A stretch of 64,000 bases of DNA, from assembly GCA_025149285.1 (NCBI GenBank), contig CP102274.1:6428489-6492488 (forward strand), given 5' to 3'. The notes under the pieces were generated by a model that did no database searches, had not been told where the DNA came from, and was given only the letters and a program-made list of their open reading frames with translations. Origin of the DNA: Hungatella hathewayi. Its GTDB lineage: Bacteria > Bacillota > Clostridia > Lachnospirales > Lachnospiraceae. The position numbers and the translations under genes are program-made. This document shows, one piece after another, positions 41,342 through 50,743 of the stretch; position 1 is the stretch's first letter, and each line of letters opens with the position of its first letter.

Positions 41342-43465
41342 ATGAAACAATGGAACTTTTATTTTTCCGGAATTCTTTACGGTATCATCCGCGATCAGAA
41401 TGGGGATGGAAAGGAACTGTATCACCGGACGCTGGATGTGTTCACCAACACCTTTCACCCGGAGGAACCGCTTCACAACGATGATTTTTATGAAGTTCTG
41501 TGCCGTCGGAAACTGCGGGACTTCTTCGAATCACTTCCGGAGTATGAGATTCATGCCAAAGCAGGCGAAGAACGTTTTACGACCGCAGGCGGACAGGTCT
41601 TCACCCGCCGTTTAAGCGGTCACGGCGCTTCTGCCAGTGGCTCTTACATTCAAAGGGAGGTCAAATTCCCTCTGGATTTGTATCTTTCAGACGGAAAGGT
41701 TTACGCAGTGCAGATGGCCGGGCGGGATTATACCGGTGTCCTGGTATTAAACGGGATGGAGGAACAGACGATCTTAAAAGAATGGACGGCTGATCCGGTC
41801 TGCGCGGTCCATTTTGCCGGTACTTACATGGTCCCGACGGCCGACGGCGAACAGCTGGCTACAGACGTCTATCTTCCCGCCACGACGGCTGACGGGCTCC
41901 AGCCGGAACCCGCCCGCGGCTTCTCCGGGTCCTCCCCCCGGGTACCGGCGGTCCTGATCCGGACTCCCTACGGAAAGCACGACGGTGTCGAACAGTACTA
42001 CCGGTTTGTTCAGCGCGGCTACGCGGTTGTCGTTCAGGATGTCCGAGGCCGGGAAGACAGCACCGGAGAGTGGATGCCGAATTACCATGAAGTTGAAGAT
42101 GGAAGCGATACGCTGGACTGGATCGCGGACCAGCCGTGGAGCGATGGAAACGTTGGCATGACCGGCGGTTCCTACCTCGGATACGTTCAGTGGGCCGCGG
42201 CTGCCAGCGGCAATCCCCATCTGAAAGCAATGTTGAGCAGCGTCTGTGCGGGAAGTCCCTTTATCGATCTTCCCAGAAGGGGCGGCTGCTTCACCTCCGG
42301 CTCCATGGCCTGGAACTTCGCCATGACAGAAAAGCGGTTCCGTGAAGACCGCATGGTTCGCAGTGACTGGGAGGAGGTTTTAAAGCTGCGGCCTGTCAGA
42401 GACATGGCCAGAAAGGCACTTGGCATCGATGTTCCATTTTTAAATGAGTGGCTGAACCATCCCGACTACGATGATTTCTGGAGGAAGGCAAACTGGAGAG
42501 AGCGCAGCTGCGGTCATGTCGTTCCCGCCCTCGTCATGTCGGGCTGGTTTGACGACAATGGGATGGGAACGACCGAGGCCCTGGAACTGATCGATGCATT
42601 TTACCCCGCCGGAACGTACAAGGTTGTCCTCGGTCCCTGGAAACACAGCGGTAACGCCAATTACGACATTCACGGCATCTTTATGGGAGAACATGCGCTG
42701 CGGTACGATATGGATCTTCTGTGTTTTGCCTGGCTGGATCATTTTCTGAAGAATGAAGAGAATGGCATCGAGACAGGCGCACCTGTAGAATACTATACAC
42801 TGGGTAATAACTGCTGGAAGCACGGGAAACACTGGCCTCTGCCGGAAGCAGTCTCCACCGTCTGGTATCTGGACCGGGAGGCTCTTACATTATGTAAACC
42901 CGCAATTCAGGAATCCGATTCCTACGACTATGATCCGGAATCTCCAGCTGCTCACATCATTGATGTTTCGGAAAATGAACTGGAGGTTCCGGAAGACTAC
43001 ACCGAGGAAGAAAAACGCAGTGATATCCTTTGTTACACTACGCCGGTGCTGGACCACGATTTAACCGTGACCGGAGACATCACTGCTGTCCTCTGCCTTT
43101 CATCCGACTGCCCCGACACAGATCTGTTTGTGCGGATTACGGATGTGGATGAAGCCGGAACCTCCATCAAGCTGGCAGATGGCGTCATCGATGTAAAATA
43201 CAGAAACAGCTTTGAAAAACCGGAATTCATGGAACCGGGTCAAGTCTATGAAGTGCGCATTCGGACCACGAAGCTGTCCAACACATTTAAAGCCGGCCAC
43301 CGGATGCGTTTTACCGTTACTTCCAGCGCAAAAAATTTCATGTTTCCAAACAGCAATACAGAAAACGGGTTCGACAGCGAAGTAAACCGAGTCGCCCACA
43401 ACACCATATACCGCGGCGGAGCTCTGGCCTCCCACATCCTTGTGCCCGTGGAAAAAGATGTTTAA
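41342..43465 (+). CDS. CocE/NonD-family hydrolase (S15 peptidase-like)
   Basis: A 707-aa alpha/beta hydrolase. The domain from about residue 160 has the nucleophile S277 in GGSYLGY, the oxyanion region VVVQDVRGREDSTGEW and the catalytic histidine in LGPWKHSG. A jelly-roll C-terminal domain follows (about 560-700), as in cocaine esterase and X-prolyl dipeptidyl peptidases. Residues 1-150 form an extra N-terminal domain that I do not recognise. No signal peptide. The start is fixed by AGGAGGAACAACACG; a longer frame has no ribosome site. Substrate unknown. Confidence 0.85.
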   Translation: MKQWNFYFSGILYGIIRDQNGDGKELYHRTLDVFTNTFHPEEPLHNDDFYEVLCRRKLRDFFESLPEYEIHAKAGEERFTTAGGQVFTRRLSGHGASASGSYIQREVKFPLDLYLSDGKVYAVQMAGRDYTGVLVLNGMEEQTILKEWTADPVCAVHFAGTYMVPTADGEQLATDVYLPATTADGLQPEPARGFSGSSPRVPAVLIRTPYGKHDGVEQYYRFVQRGYAVVVQDVRGREDSTGEWMPNYHEVEDGSDTLDWIADQPWSDGNVGMTGGSYLGYVQWAAAASGNPHLKAMLSSVCAGSPFIDLPRRGGCFTSGSMAWNFAMTEKRFREDRMVRSDWEEVLKLRPVRDMARKALGIDVPFLNEWLNHPDYDDFWRKANWRERSCGHVVPALVMSGWFDDNGMGTTEALELIDAFYPAGTYKVVLGPWKHSGNANYDIHGIFMGEHALRYDMDLLCFAWLDHFLKNEENGIETGAPVEYYTLGNNCWKHGKHWPLPEAVSTVWYLDREALTLCKPAIQESDSYDYDPESPAAHIIDVSENELEVPEDYTEEEKRSDILCYTTPVLDHDLTVTGDITAVLCLSSDCPDTDLFVRITDVDEAGTSIKLADGVIDVKYRNSFEKPEFMEPGQVYEVRIRTTKLSNTFKAGHRMRFTVTSSAKNFMFPNSNTENGFDSEVNRVAHNTIYRGGALASHILVPVEKDV

Positions 43466-43600
43466 GCCCCATATTTTCTCAATAGCAGCGGGAGCTTCCG
43501 CCATTTCTGACGATTTCCTGACAATTTACGTCACCGCCTGTTAAAAACGGGGACAATCTTATATAATAAGGATTAGTCAAAAAAGAAACCGGAGGGAAAT

Positions 43601-44584
43601 ATGAAATCATTTAATATCTGGAAGAAAATAGCCGCGGGAATCCTGTTTTTGAATATTGTTTTAACCAGTTTTATCGGACAGCCCGTGGCCGCAGAAGGAA
43701 CGGAAGGACAGCCTGCCATACAGCGTATGGGGTTTTCCTCAAAACTGGCCATCGGACCGGGAAGCCAGCTCTTTGACGGTGGAAGCCTGTCTCTCTTAGC
43801 TGACCACGGCAACCGTCAGATGCTGTCCATGGTTATGCAGTCGAAGGATGGGACACTGGTCGTTATCGATGGCGGCTGGGACAGTGATTCTGCTCATTTA
43901 CTCGACGTAATCCGCTCCAGGGGCGGCCATGTGTCCGGCTGGTTCATCACCCATCCCCATTCCGATCATGCCGGCGCCCTGATTGAAATTTTAAATAATC
44001 CGGACAGCCAGATTACCATTGACAACGTCTATTACAAATTTACAGACCAGGAGTGGTATGATACCCATGGTTCCGGACGCGGTGACTTCGTGGTCAGCCT
44101 TCGGGATGCTCTGGCGGGGCTTCCTCCTGAGAAGCTTCATGGCGACATCACCAAAGGGCAGGAAATACAGCTGGGCGATATCCGGGCCGTCGTCATGAAC
44201 GATCCCTATCTCCTGGATGTCACCTCCGTCAATAACAGCTCGGTCGTCTATAAATTTTATTTAAACGGCGTGAGCATCCTGGTCCTGGGGGACTTAGGGC
44301 CGGAAGGCGGTAACCTGTTGATGAGTGAATACACTCCCGCTGATTTAAAGAGCGATATCGTGCAGATGTCGCATCACGGACAGTACGGTGTAAACCGTGA
44401 CGTCTATGCGGCCATCAATCCGCAGATTGCCTTATGGCCCTGCCCCCAGTGGCTCTGGGACAATGACAACGGCGGCGGAGTCGGAAGCGGAGACTGGAAG
44501 ACACTGGAAACCCGCCAGTGGATGGAGGAACTGGGAGTTCGCGCCAACTACTGCATCAAGGATGGCGATCAGGTAATCTATTAA
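43601..44584 (+). CDS. Exported MBL-fold metallohydrolase (ComEC-like domain)
   Basis: A 327-aa protein with a signal peptide or membrane anchor (about residues 7-30, ending QPVAAEG, with no lipobox cysteine). The metal site is H118-P-H120-S-D122-H123; the later metal ligands lie in LVLGDLGPEGG and MSHHGQYG. This matches the free-standing ComEC/Rec2-type beta-lactamase fold proteins. Function unknown; a phosphodiesterase or nuclease role is possible. Preceded by GGAGGGAA. Confidence 0.85.
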   Translation: MKSFNIWKKIAAGILFLNIVLTSFIGQPVAAEGTEGQPAIQRMGFSSKLAIGPGSQLFDGGSLSLLADHGNRQMLSMVMQSKDGTLVVIDGGWDSDSAHLLDVIRSRGGHVSGWFITHPHSDHAGALIEILNNPDSQITIDNVYYKFTDQEWYDTHGSGRGDFVVSLRDALAGLPPEKLHGDITKGQEIQLGDIRAVVMNDPYLLDVTSVNNSSVVYKFYLNGVSILVLGDLGPEGGNLLMSEYTPADLKSDIVQMSHHGQYGVNRDVYAAINPQIALWPCPQWLWDNDNGGGVGSGDWKTLETRQWMEELGVRANYCIKDGDQVIY

Positions 44585-44599
44585 TTCCCAATGTAAGAA

Positions 44600-44652
44600 A
44601 CGAAAATAAAACGGCCTGTCGCCATGAAGCTGACAGGCCGTTTTATTTTCGT
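44600..44652. terminator. Bidirectional terminator between the MBL gene and the spoVT unit
   Basis: Perfect 21-base inverted repeat (44600-44620 and 44632-44652) with an 11-base loop, one of the longest stems in the window. It lies between two convergent stop codons. Confidence 0.9.
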
Positions 44653-44654
44653 CA

Positions 44655-44798
44655 TCAGTCCCCGCCCGGGCCGTCCCTTCTGGGTCGTGTCGACTCGGGA
44701 AGCGGCTCCACATAGAAACCGTCCTTATATGGCTCTGTGTCCACTTCAGGAATATCTCTGTCACCGTAATCATCTTCTTTCGGATCATACAATGCCAT
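44655..44798 (-). CDS. Small acidic protein of unknown function
   Basis: A 47-aa acidic protein (MALYDPKEDDYGDRDIPEV, then a DTEPYKDGFY segment and a polar tail). It has an excellent AAGGAGGTGA ribosome site directly upstream and follows spoVT by 28 bases, so it is probably real and co-transcribed with it. I do not recognise the family. Confidence 0.65.
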   Translation of the reverse strand: MALYDPKEDDYGDRDIPEVDTEPYKDGFYVEPLPESTRPRRDGPGGD

Positions 44799-44826
44799 TT
44801 CCGTCACCTCCTTCTCTGAGCTGTTA

Positions 44827-45375
44827 TCAGCCTTCCATCTGTCTTCCAAGGAATCCTGCTGCCGTTGTAGCCAGCTTCGTTTCCATATCTCCAAATCTTG
44901 CTCTCGGCTCCCGGCTTAATAATGCAACCGCTCCTATGGCATCGCCTTCACAAATAATCGGCGCAATTACCTGAGCGGTGATTCCTTCCAGCGTTTCGCC
45001 GGTCAGCGGAATAAAATTCTTATCATCTTTTCCAGCCAGGATAACGGTTCTTTCGTTAATCACATTTTCCAGCTGCTTGCTGATCGTCTTCTGGAGCAGT
45101 TCCTTTTTCGATCCACCGGCCACTGCGATCACCTGATCCCGGTCGCTGATGCAGACGGTAAGTCCCGTGGTCTGTGCCATGGCTTCCGCATACTGAGATG
45201 CAAACGCTGTCAGTTCAACCATCGGTGAATATTTCTTTAAAATGATTTCGCCTTCCCTGTCTGTGAATATCTCTAACGGCGTCCCCTCTCTCAAACGAAG
45301 GGTTCTCCTGATTTCTTTCGGGATTACCACACGGCCAAGGTCATCAATTCTCCTTACAATACCTGTTGCTTTCAT
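44827..45375 (-). CDS. spoVT: Stage V sporulation regulator SpoVT (AbrB family)
   Basis: A 182-aa protein with an N-terminal swapped-hairpin AbrB domain (MKATGIVRRIDDLGRVVIPK, residues 1-50) and a C-terminal GAF-like domain (about 60-180). SpoVT modulates forespore sigma G genes. The start is set by GGAGGAG six bases upstream. In Bacillus it lies directly next to mfd; here a lactonase and a small gene are inserted between the two. Confidence 0.94.
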   Translation of the reverse strand: MKATGIVRRIDDLGRVVIPKEIRRTLRLREGTPLEIFTDREGEIILKKYSPMVELTAFASQYAEAMAQTTGLTVCISDRDQVIAVAGGSKKELLQKTISKQLENVINERTVILAGKDDKNFIPLTGETLEGITAQVIAPIICEGDAIGAVALLSREPRARFGDMETKLATTAAGFLGRQMEG

Positions 45376-45416
45376 ATAAAACTCCTCCATGGTGTACAAT
45401 TTTATATCACTGATAC

Positions 45417-45445
45417 TATTTTGCTACGAACGCTGAGATTTATAC
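45417..45445 (-). promoter_or_regulatory. Candidate forespore (sigma F/G) promoter of spoVT
   Basis: On the minus strand GTATA (45445-45441), 17 bases, CAAAATA (45423-45417), similar to forespore promoters (roughly GMATA and CATWMTA). spoVT is sigma G-dependent in Bacillus. The match is partial. Confidence 0.4.
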
Positions 45446-45514
45446 TCATGTCTGCCATTTTTCGTAATATATCCCTGTCGCTTTCCATTGAACGGAGTTT
45501 TTTTATATGAAAAT

Positions 45515-45538
45515 GCGCCAGTTCTTATGAACTGGCGC
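45515..45538 (-). terminator. Terminator-like hairpin after the lactonase gene
   Basis: Perfect 10-bp stem GCGCCAGTTC/GAACTGGCGC with a TTAT loop; the minus-strand tail ATTTTCATAT is only moderately T-rich. Confidence 0.65.
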
Positions 45539-45606
45539 CAGTGATATCAGGTTCTGCGATTGATGGCCCGTTCTGCCATGCCTCTCCTTCCCTTCTACAC
45601 TCTTTT

Positions 45607-46680
45607 TTACGGTTCCGGTACTCCAACCAGGCACACCGGCGAGGCGCAGCTGATTTCCCGGTTCATATCGGTGATCGTACCATTTTCTTCATCAAAATGT
45701 AACATGGTAATCGTATGACTATCCTGATTGGCAGAAAGAAGTATGTCCCCGCACAGGCAGAAGTCTCTGGGCGTCTTTCCTTTTGTTCCGGCCCGTCCTG
45801 CCAACGTCAGAAGTCCCGTACCGGCGTCCACCGCATACACTGCGATGCTGTCGTGCCCCCGGTTGGAGGCACAGAGGTAACGCCCGTCTTCTGATAAATG
45901 AACAGCGGCACATGTGTTATTCTCCATAGATTCCGGCAGCGTGGAAACTCTCTGCAGAATTCGATTTTCCTCTGCGCCGCATTCCATCACAAAGAGTTCC
46001 GAGCTCAGTTCGCTCACCACATACATAAGCTCCCTTCTTTCCCGATTTAAGACAAAATGTCTCGGCCCCGTACCTTCCGGAAATATCATATCGTGTTTTT
46101 CGTCCGGAACCAGTTTTCCGTTCTCTTCATCAATCCGGTAATAGCGGATTCTGTCAATTCCTAAGTCTGCACACCAGAGTCCTGCTTCATCCGCTGAATA
46201 TCCAACGTAATGTACATGCGGCCCTTCCTGCCTCTCTTCATTCGGCCCGTGACCGTAATGCTGTTTCAAATCACAAAGTTCTCCGACAGAGCCGTCTGCA
46301 TTTAACCGGAACATGGATACGCTGCCGCTCAGATAGTTGGCTGCATACAGAAACCCTCTCTTCTCATCGGGAAGCAGATGGCACGGCAGAGTTCCAGCGG
46401 TTCCCTGCGTATTGAGAAGCGTCAGGGAGCCTTCGTCGATCCGGAACGCTGCCACGCCTCCGCCCTCCCTTCCTTCATAAGCCATATCCTCCATAACGGA
46501 ATATAAAAACTTTCCATCGGCGGAAACCGCCAGATACGATGGATTCGACACTCCGGCGGCGGCAAAGACTTCTGTGAGCTGCGGCTCTCTGCCTTCTCTC
46601 CGCGTCAGCCTGTATCCGTGGATTCCAGTTTCCTCAGCCGGTCCATAGCATCCTGCGTATACGAAATAATTCTGCTTCAT
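45607..46680 (-). CDS. Lactonase-family seven-bladed propeller protein (6-phosphogluconolactonase-like)
   Basis: A 357-aa YbhE/Pgl-type propeller. GPHVHYVGYSADEAGLWCAD, AANYLSGSVSMF and NRGHDSIAVYAV are blade motifs of the family, the first with the His residues typical of it. It may hydrolyse 6-phosphogluconolactone or another sugar lactone. Monocistronic between spoVT and the 46872 gene. Substrate not resolvable. Confidence 0.82.
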   Translation of the reverse strand: MKQNYFVYAGCYGPAEETGIHGYRLTRREGREPQLTEVFAAAGVSNPSYLAVSADGKFLYSVMEDMAYEGREGGGVAAFRIDEGSLTLLNTQGTAGTLPCHLLPDEKRGFLYAANYLSGSVSMFRLNADGSVGELCDLKQHYGHGPNEERQEGPHVHYVGYSADEAGLWCADLGIDRIRYYRIDEENGKLVPDEKHDMIFPEGTGPRHFVLNRERRELMYVVSELSSELFVMECGAEENRILQRVSTLPESMENNTCAAVHLSEDGRYLCASNRGHDSIAVYAVDAGTGLLTLAGRAGTKGKTPRDFCLCGDILLSANQDSHTITMLHFDEENGTITDMNREISCASPVCLVGVPEP

Positions 46681-46734
46681 GATCGTTATCCTTTCCCTGT
46701 ATGGTAATTTACTCTTTTCACCCCGATAAAAAGA

Positions 46735-46774
46735 AGCTGCGCACCGCCGATTTTACACAGCCGGTGCAGCAGCT
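46735..46774 (-). terminator. Terminator of the 46872 small gene
   Basis: Twelve-bp stem with one bulged base (46735-46746 with 46762-46774), followed on the minus strand by TCTTTTTATC. It lies about 100 bases after the small gene's stop codon. Confidence 0.75.
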
Positions 46775-46871
46775 CCCTTTCAAAATCTTTTAAGCATGCT
46801 CCTTACAGAATCCGGAACAGCCGCCTGCTTACGAAACTCTCACTACTCTTTCGCAGTCTTCATTGTCTGAA

Positions 46872-47057
46872 TCAGAACGCCCCTTCCGTGACCCTTGGTG
46901 ATACGTCCTTTGAGGAACATACATATGCCTCATGCGTCACCCTTGCCGCCGTGCTGTCAGGAACCGGAGCAACAAATCTGTTCTCAAACGATTCATTCCT
47001 TTGAATGGTCAGCTCATTCGAAACTCTCTGCAGAAGATACATACCTAAAACGTCCAT
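46872..47057 (-). CDS. Orphan small protein of unknown function
   Basis: A 61-aa protein starting MDVLGMYLLQRVSNELTIQR. It has a good AAGGTGG ribosome site, its own near-consensus promoter, a short leader with a GGGAT-GAAA-ATCCC hairpin, and a separate terminator, so it is a complete transcription unit between mfd and a lactonase gene. It has no membrane helix, and the C-terminal half is rich in T, S, V and charged residues with one cysteine. I do not recognise it. Confidence 0.6.
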   Translation of the reverse strand: MDVLGMYLLQRVSNELTIQRNESFENRFVAPVPDSTAARVTHEAYVCSSKDVSPRVTEGAF

Positions 47058-47134
47058 GGTTACCACCTTTCTCTTGTTTTATGATTATGGAAATATAGCA
47101 TGCATTGGGGATTTTCATCCCTTCTTCTACTATT

Positions 47135-47162
47135 ATTATATCATAAAATAGGCTAATAGCAA
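47135..47162 (-). promoter_or_regulatory. Promoter of the 46872 small gene
   Basis: On the minus strand TTGCTA (47162-47157), 16 bases, TATAAT (47140-47135). The predicted leader is about 70 bases. Confidence 0.7.
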
Positions 47163-47206
47163 CCACTGTAAGCTTAATTTTTTATAAACACTTTTCAGAA
47201 TACTCT

Positions 47207-50200
47207 TTATTTTTCTGTCAATTCATACAACTGTTTCAACAGTTCCTCTGCCTGCTCCATCATGCCGGCAGTGGTCTGGTTTTTCCGTCTGTCAATGAAT
47301 GTAAAATACGGTTCTTCTGCCATATGGAACTTCAAATCCCCGCGGTACTGATCCACCATAGCCGGTATACCGGCCACACTCAGCTTCGCTTTTTGATACA
47401 TGGTAAGGCGGATCTCCTGGCTGTTGATATTTACCTCGGTGACATAAGCACTGTGAGCCAGCGCCTTGATCCCAGCCACACGCAGAAGATTTTCCACCGG
47501 TTTTGGAATATCCCCGAAACGGTCCATCAGCTCATCCTGCATATCCATGTATTCATCTTCATTCTCAATACTGGAAATCCTCTTATAGATATCCAGCTTC
47601 TGATATTCATTCTTAATATAGGAAGTGGGAATATAGGCGTCGATGTCGCAGTCCACTACCGTTTCATACGTATCCTCTTCCCTGCGCTGGCCCTTTAACT
47701 CTAATACCGCCTGATTCAACAGCTTACAATAAAGATCATAACCGACCGCTTCCATGTGGCCATGCTGTTCCGCTCCCAGAACGTTGCCCGCCCCGCGGAT
47801 CTCCAGATCCCGCATGGCAATCTTGATGCCGGACCCCAGCTCCGTAAATTCCCGAATAGCCTGAAGACGCTTCTCTGCCTCTTCCCGAAGCATCTTGTCG
47901 CGTTTATACATGAGAAACGCATAGGAGGTACGGCTCGACCGGCCCACGCGTCCCCTTAACTGGTACAGCTGCGAAAGCCCCATACGGTCCGCATCCTGTA
48001 TAATCATGGTATTGGCATTGGGAATATCGAGCCCCGTCTCAATAATGGTGGTACAAACCAGCACATCGATCTCTCCGTTCACGAAATCAAACATGATGCG
48101 TTCCAGTTCATGCTCATGCATCTGTCCATGGGCAAAGGTGACTGTGGCTTCCGGTACGAGACTGGCAATGTGGCCTGCCACCTCGTCGATGTTGCTGACA
48201 CGGTTATATACATAATATACCTGTCCGCCACGGGAAAGTTCCCGGTTAATGGCCTCCCGTACCATCTCGTCATTATACTCCATCACGTACGTCTGGATCG
48301 GCATACGGTCCACCGGCGGTTCCTCCAGAACGCTCATATCACGAATTCCCACCAGACTCATGTGCAGTGTCCTGGGAATCGGAGTCGCTGTCAACGTGAG
48401 AACATCTATATTTTCCTTCAGCTTCTTGATCTTCTCTTTATGTGCCACACCGAACCGCTGTTCCTCATCGATAATCAGAAGCCCTAAATCTTTAAACTGG
48501 ACATCCTTTGACAGCACACGGTGGGTACCGATCACAATATCCACAAGTCCGCGTTTCAAATCCTCAAGCGTCTTTTTCACCTGAGACGGTGTACGGAACC
48601 TGGACATTAGATCCACACGCACCGGAAAATCCTTCATGCGCTGGACGAAGGTGTTGTAATGCTGCTGCGCCAGAATGGTAGTCGGAACCAGATACACCAC
48701 CTGCTTTTCATCCTGAACCGCTTTGAAGGCGGCGCGCAGGGCGATCTCTGTCTTTCCATAGCCCACGTCACCGCAGATCAGACGATCCATGATCTTCCGG
48801 CTTTCCATATCACTCTTGGTGGAATCGATGGCATCCAGCTGGTCCTCCGTCTCCTCATAGGGAAACATCTCTTCAAACTCCTTCTGCCATACGGTATCCG
48901 GTCCGTACTGAAAGCCCTGCGTATCCTGTCTGGCCGCGTAAAGCTGTACTAAATCTTTCGCAATCTCTCTTACAGCGCCCTTTACCCGGGTTTTGGTCTT
49001 ATTCCATTGATCTCCTCCCAGGCGGTTTAATTTGGGCTTCTTCGCCTCGGCACCAGCATACTTCTGAATTCCGTCCAGACGGGTAGCAGGCAGATAGAGA
49101 TTGCCTCCGTCTCCGTATTCCACCTTTAAGTAATCTTTTATCACCCCGTCCTGTTCGATTTTCTCAATTCCGCGGTATATACCGAGGCCATGGTCCTCAT
49201 GAACCACATAGTCTCCCACTGCCAGGTCGGAAAAGCTCTGAATCTTCGTTCCCTCGTAAGTGGTTTTCTTCCTCTTCCGCTTCTTTTTCTCCACACCGAA
49301 CATGTCGCCTTCCGTGATCACGATAAACTTAATCATCGGATACTCGAAACCACGGTGCAGGTTTCCGTAGGTCACCAGAATCTCGCCCGGCTTCACCTCC
49401 ACCTCTTCCCGGCTCTCATCCGGGCACCAGGCCCGCAGGCTGTACTCCCGCAAATCGCTGGCAAGACGGCTGGATCTGGTTCTGGAAGCGGAGAGAAGAA
49501 TGACACGGTATCCCTCCCGTTTCCATCTGGTTAAATCCTTTATTAGAAGCTCAAATCCATTCTGGTAGGAGTTTACATTTTTCACGGAAAGGCTGTACCG
49601 TTCCTTTACCGTAAAGCCGGAAAGTTTCTGCTCCAGTCCGGTTAAATACGCAGTACGGTCTCTCTGAGCCTTCGCCAGCATTTCCTTCGCGGGATAGAGA
49701 AGTCCCGTTTGTCCGGGAAGCAGATAGCCGTGTTCGAGGCGGGATATCATGCTCTCCCGGAACTCTTCCTCCACCGTGGCCCCCTTTTCCTTCAGCCGCT
49801 CCGGCTCATCTAAGTAGATAACCGTGTTATCTTCCGGAAAATAATCAAGAAACGACACGCTGTCCCTGCAGAAATAGTGGATATATCCGTCCAGTCCATG
49901 CTGCTTCCAGCCTTCCCTTAAGCCGTCCAACAGTTCCGAGACAATAGAATGGATCCGGGCCGCTTCCTCGGTTTTCAACTGGTTCCTTAGCTCTTTCTCG
50001 TATTTCTTAGCCTCTTTTTCAATGGCTTCCCGTCCGTCTGTGATCTGCTGCTTCGTCAGCACCATCTCCGTTGCCGGATAGACCAGGACCCGTTCCAGTT
50101 CTTCGATGGAACGCTGGCTCTCGATATCAAAGGTACGAATGGAGTCCACTTCGTCGTCCCAAAGCTCGATGCGGACAGGCAGCTCCTCTGTCAGCGGAAA

Positions 50201-50743
50201 GACATCGATAATTCCGCCGCGGATCGAGAACTGGCCCATGCCATCTACCTGGGCCACGCGCTCGTATCCCAGTTCCACCAGTTTTTCCTTCCACTCTGCG
50301 ATATCTAAGGTCTGTCCGCTCTCCACCTCGAGAATCTGTTTCTGTAAAAAAGACAGCGGAAGCAAATGATCCATCAATCCGTCAAAGGTAGTGACGACCA
50401 CGCCGGACTTCTCCTCCATCAGCCGGCGGAACACAGCCATACGCTGTTTGGTTAAAAGATTACCGTGAATATCCGCATTAAAGAACAGTAAGTCCCTGGC
50501 CGGATACAGGGAGACTCCCGGTTCGAAATTGCGGAAGTCCTCGTAGATCTCCCTGGCTCTGGTATCATCATACGTAACCACCAGCTTCCAGGGCACCTCC
50601 TTCGCCGCCTCGTACATTAGGTGAACTTTCTGGGAATCCATACAGCCGCTTATTAAAACCGGCCCTTTTTTCCGGTTTAAATCACGGTCTAAGTCTTCAA
50701 ATTCCTTCAGCTCTCTTAATGGACTTTCAAACACATCGCTCAT
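47207..50743 (-). CDS. mfd: Transcription-repair coupling factor Mfd
   Basis: A 1178-aa protein with the full Mfd layout: UvrB-like N-terminal domains (1-350), RNA-polymerase-interacting CarD-like domain (about 490-570, DLAVGDYVVHEDHGLGIYRG), translocase with Walker A GDVGYGKTEIAL and DEEQ box (LLIIDEEQRFGV), then the regulatory C-terminal domain. It removes stalled RNA polymerase and recruits UvrA. It overlaps pth by 4 bases; the fin gene found between them in Bacillus is absent. Confidence 0.97.
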   Translation of the reverse strand: MSDVFESPLRELKEFEDLDRDLNRKKGPVLISGCMDSQKVHLMYEAAKEVPWKLVVTYDDTRAREIYEDFRNFEPGVSLYPARDLLFFNADIHGNLLTKQRMAVFRRLMEEKSGVVVTTFDGLMDHLLPLSFLQKQILEVESGQTLDIAEWKEKLVELGYERVAQVDGMGQFSIRGGIIDVFPLTEELPVRIELWDDEVDSIRTFDIESQRSIEELERVLVYPATEMVLTKQQITDGREAIEKEAKKYEKELRNQLKTEEAARIHSIVSELLDGLREGWKQHGLDGYIHYFCRDSVSFLDYFPEDNTVIYLDEPERLKEKGATVEEEFRESMISRLEHGYLLPGQTGLLYPAKEMLAKAQRDRTAYLTGLEQKLSGFTVKERYSLSVKNVNSYQNGFELLIKDLTRWKREGYRVILLSASRTRSSRLASDLREYSLRAWCPDESREEVEVKPGEILVTYGNLHRGFEYPMIKFIVITEGDMFGVEKKKRKRKKTTYEGTKIQSFSDLAVGDYVVHEDHGLGIYRGIEKIEQDGVIKDYLKVEYGDGGNLYLPATRLDGIQKYAGAEAKKPKLNRLGGDQWNKTKTRVKGAVREIAKDLVQLYAARQDTQGFQYGPDTVWQKEFEEMFPYEETEDQLDAIDSTKSDMESRKIMDRLICGDVGYGKTEIALRAAFKAVQDEKQVVYLVPTTILAQQHYNTFVQRMKDFPVRVDLMSRFRTPSQVKKTLEDLKRGLVDIVIGTHRVLSKDVQFKDLGLLIIDEEQRFGVAHKEKIKKLKENIDVLTLTATPIPRTLHMSLVGIRDMSVLEEPPVDRMPIQTYVMEYNDEMVREAINRELSRGGQVYYVYNRVSNIDEVAGHIASLVPEATVTFAHGQMHEHELERIMFDFVNGEIDVLVCTTIIETGLDIPNANTMIIQDADRMGLSQLYQLRGRVGRSSRTSYAFLMYKRDKMLREEAEKRLQAIREFTELGSGIKIAMRDLEIRGAGNVLGAEQHGHMEAVGYDLYCKLLNQAVLELKGQRREEDTYETVVDCDIDAYIPTSYIKNEYQKLDIYKRISSIENEDEYMDMQDELMDRFGDIPKPVENLLRVAGIKALAHSAYVTEVNINSQEIRLTMYQKAKLSVAGIPAMVDQYRGDLKFHMAEEPYFTFIDRRKNQTTAGMMEQAEELLKQLYELTEK

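Noticed and set aside
46895..47098. Plus-strand 67-aa frame opposite the small orphan gene
   Set aside because: It lacks a ribosome site, whereas the minus-strand frame has promoter, ribosome site and terminator.
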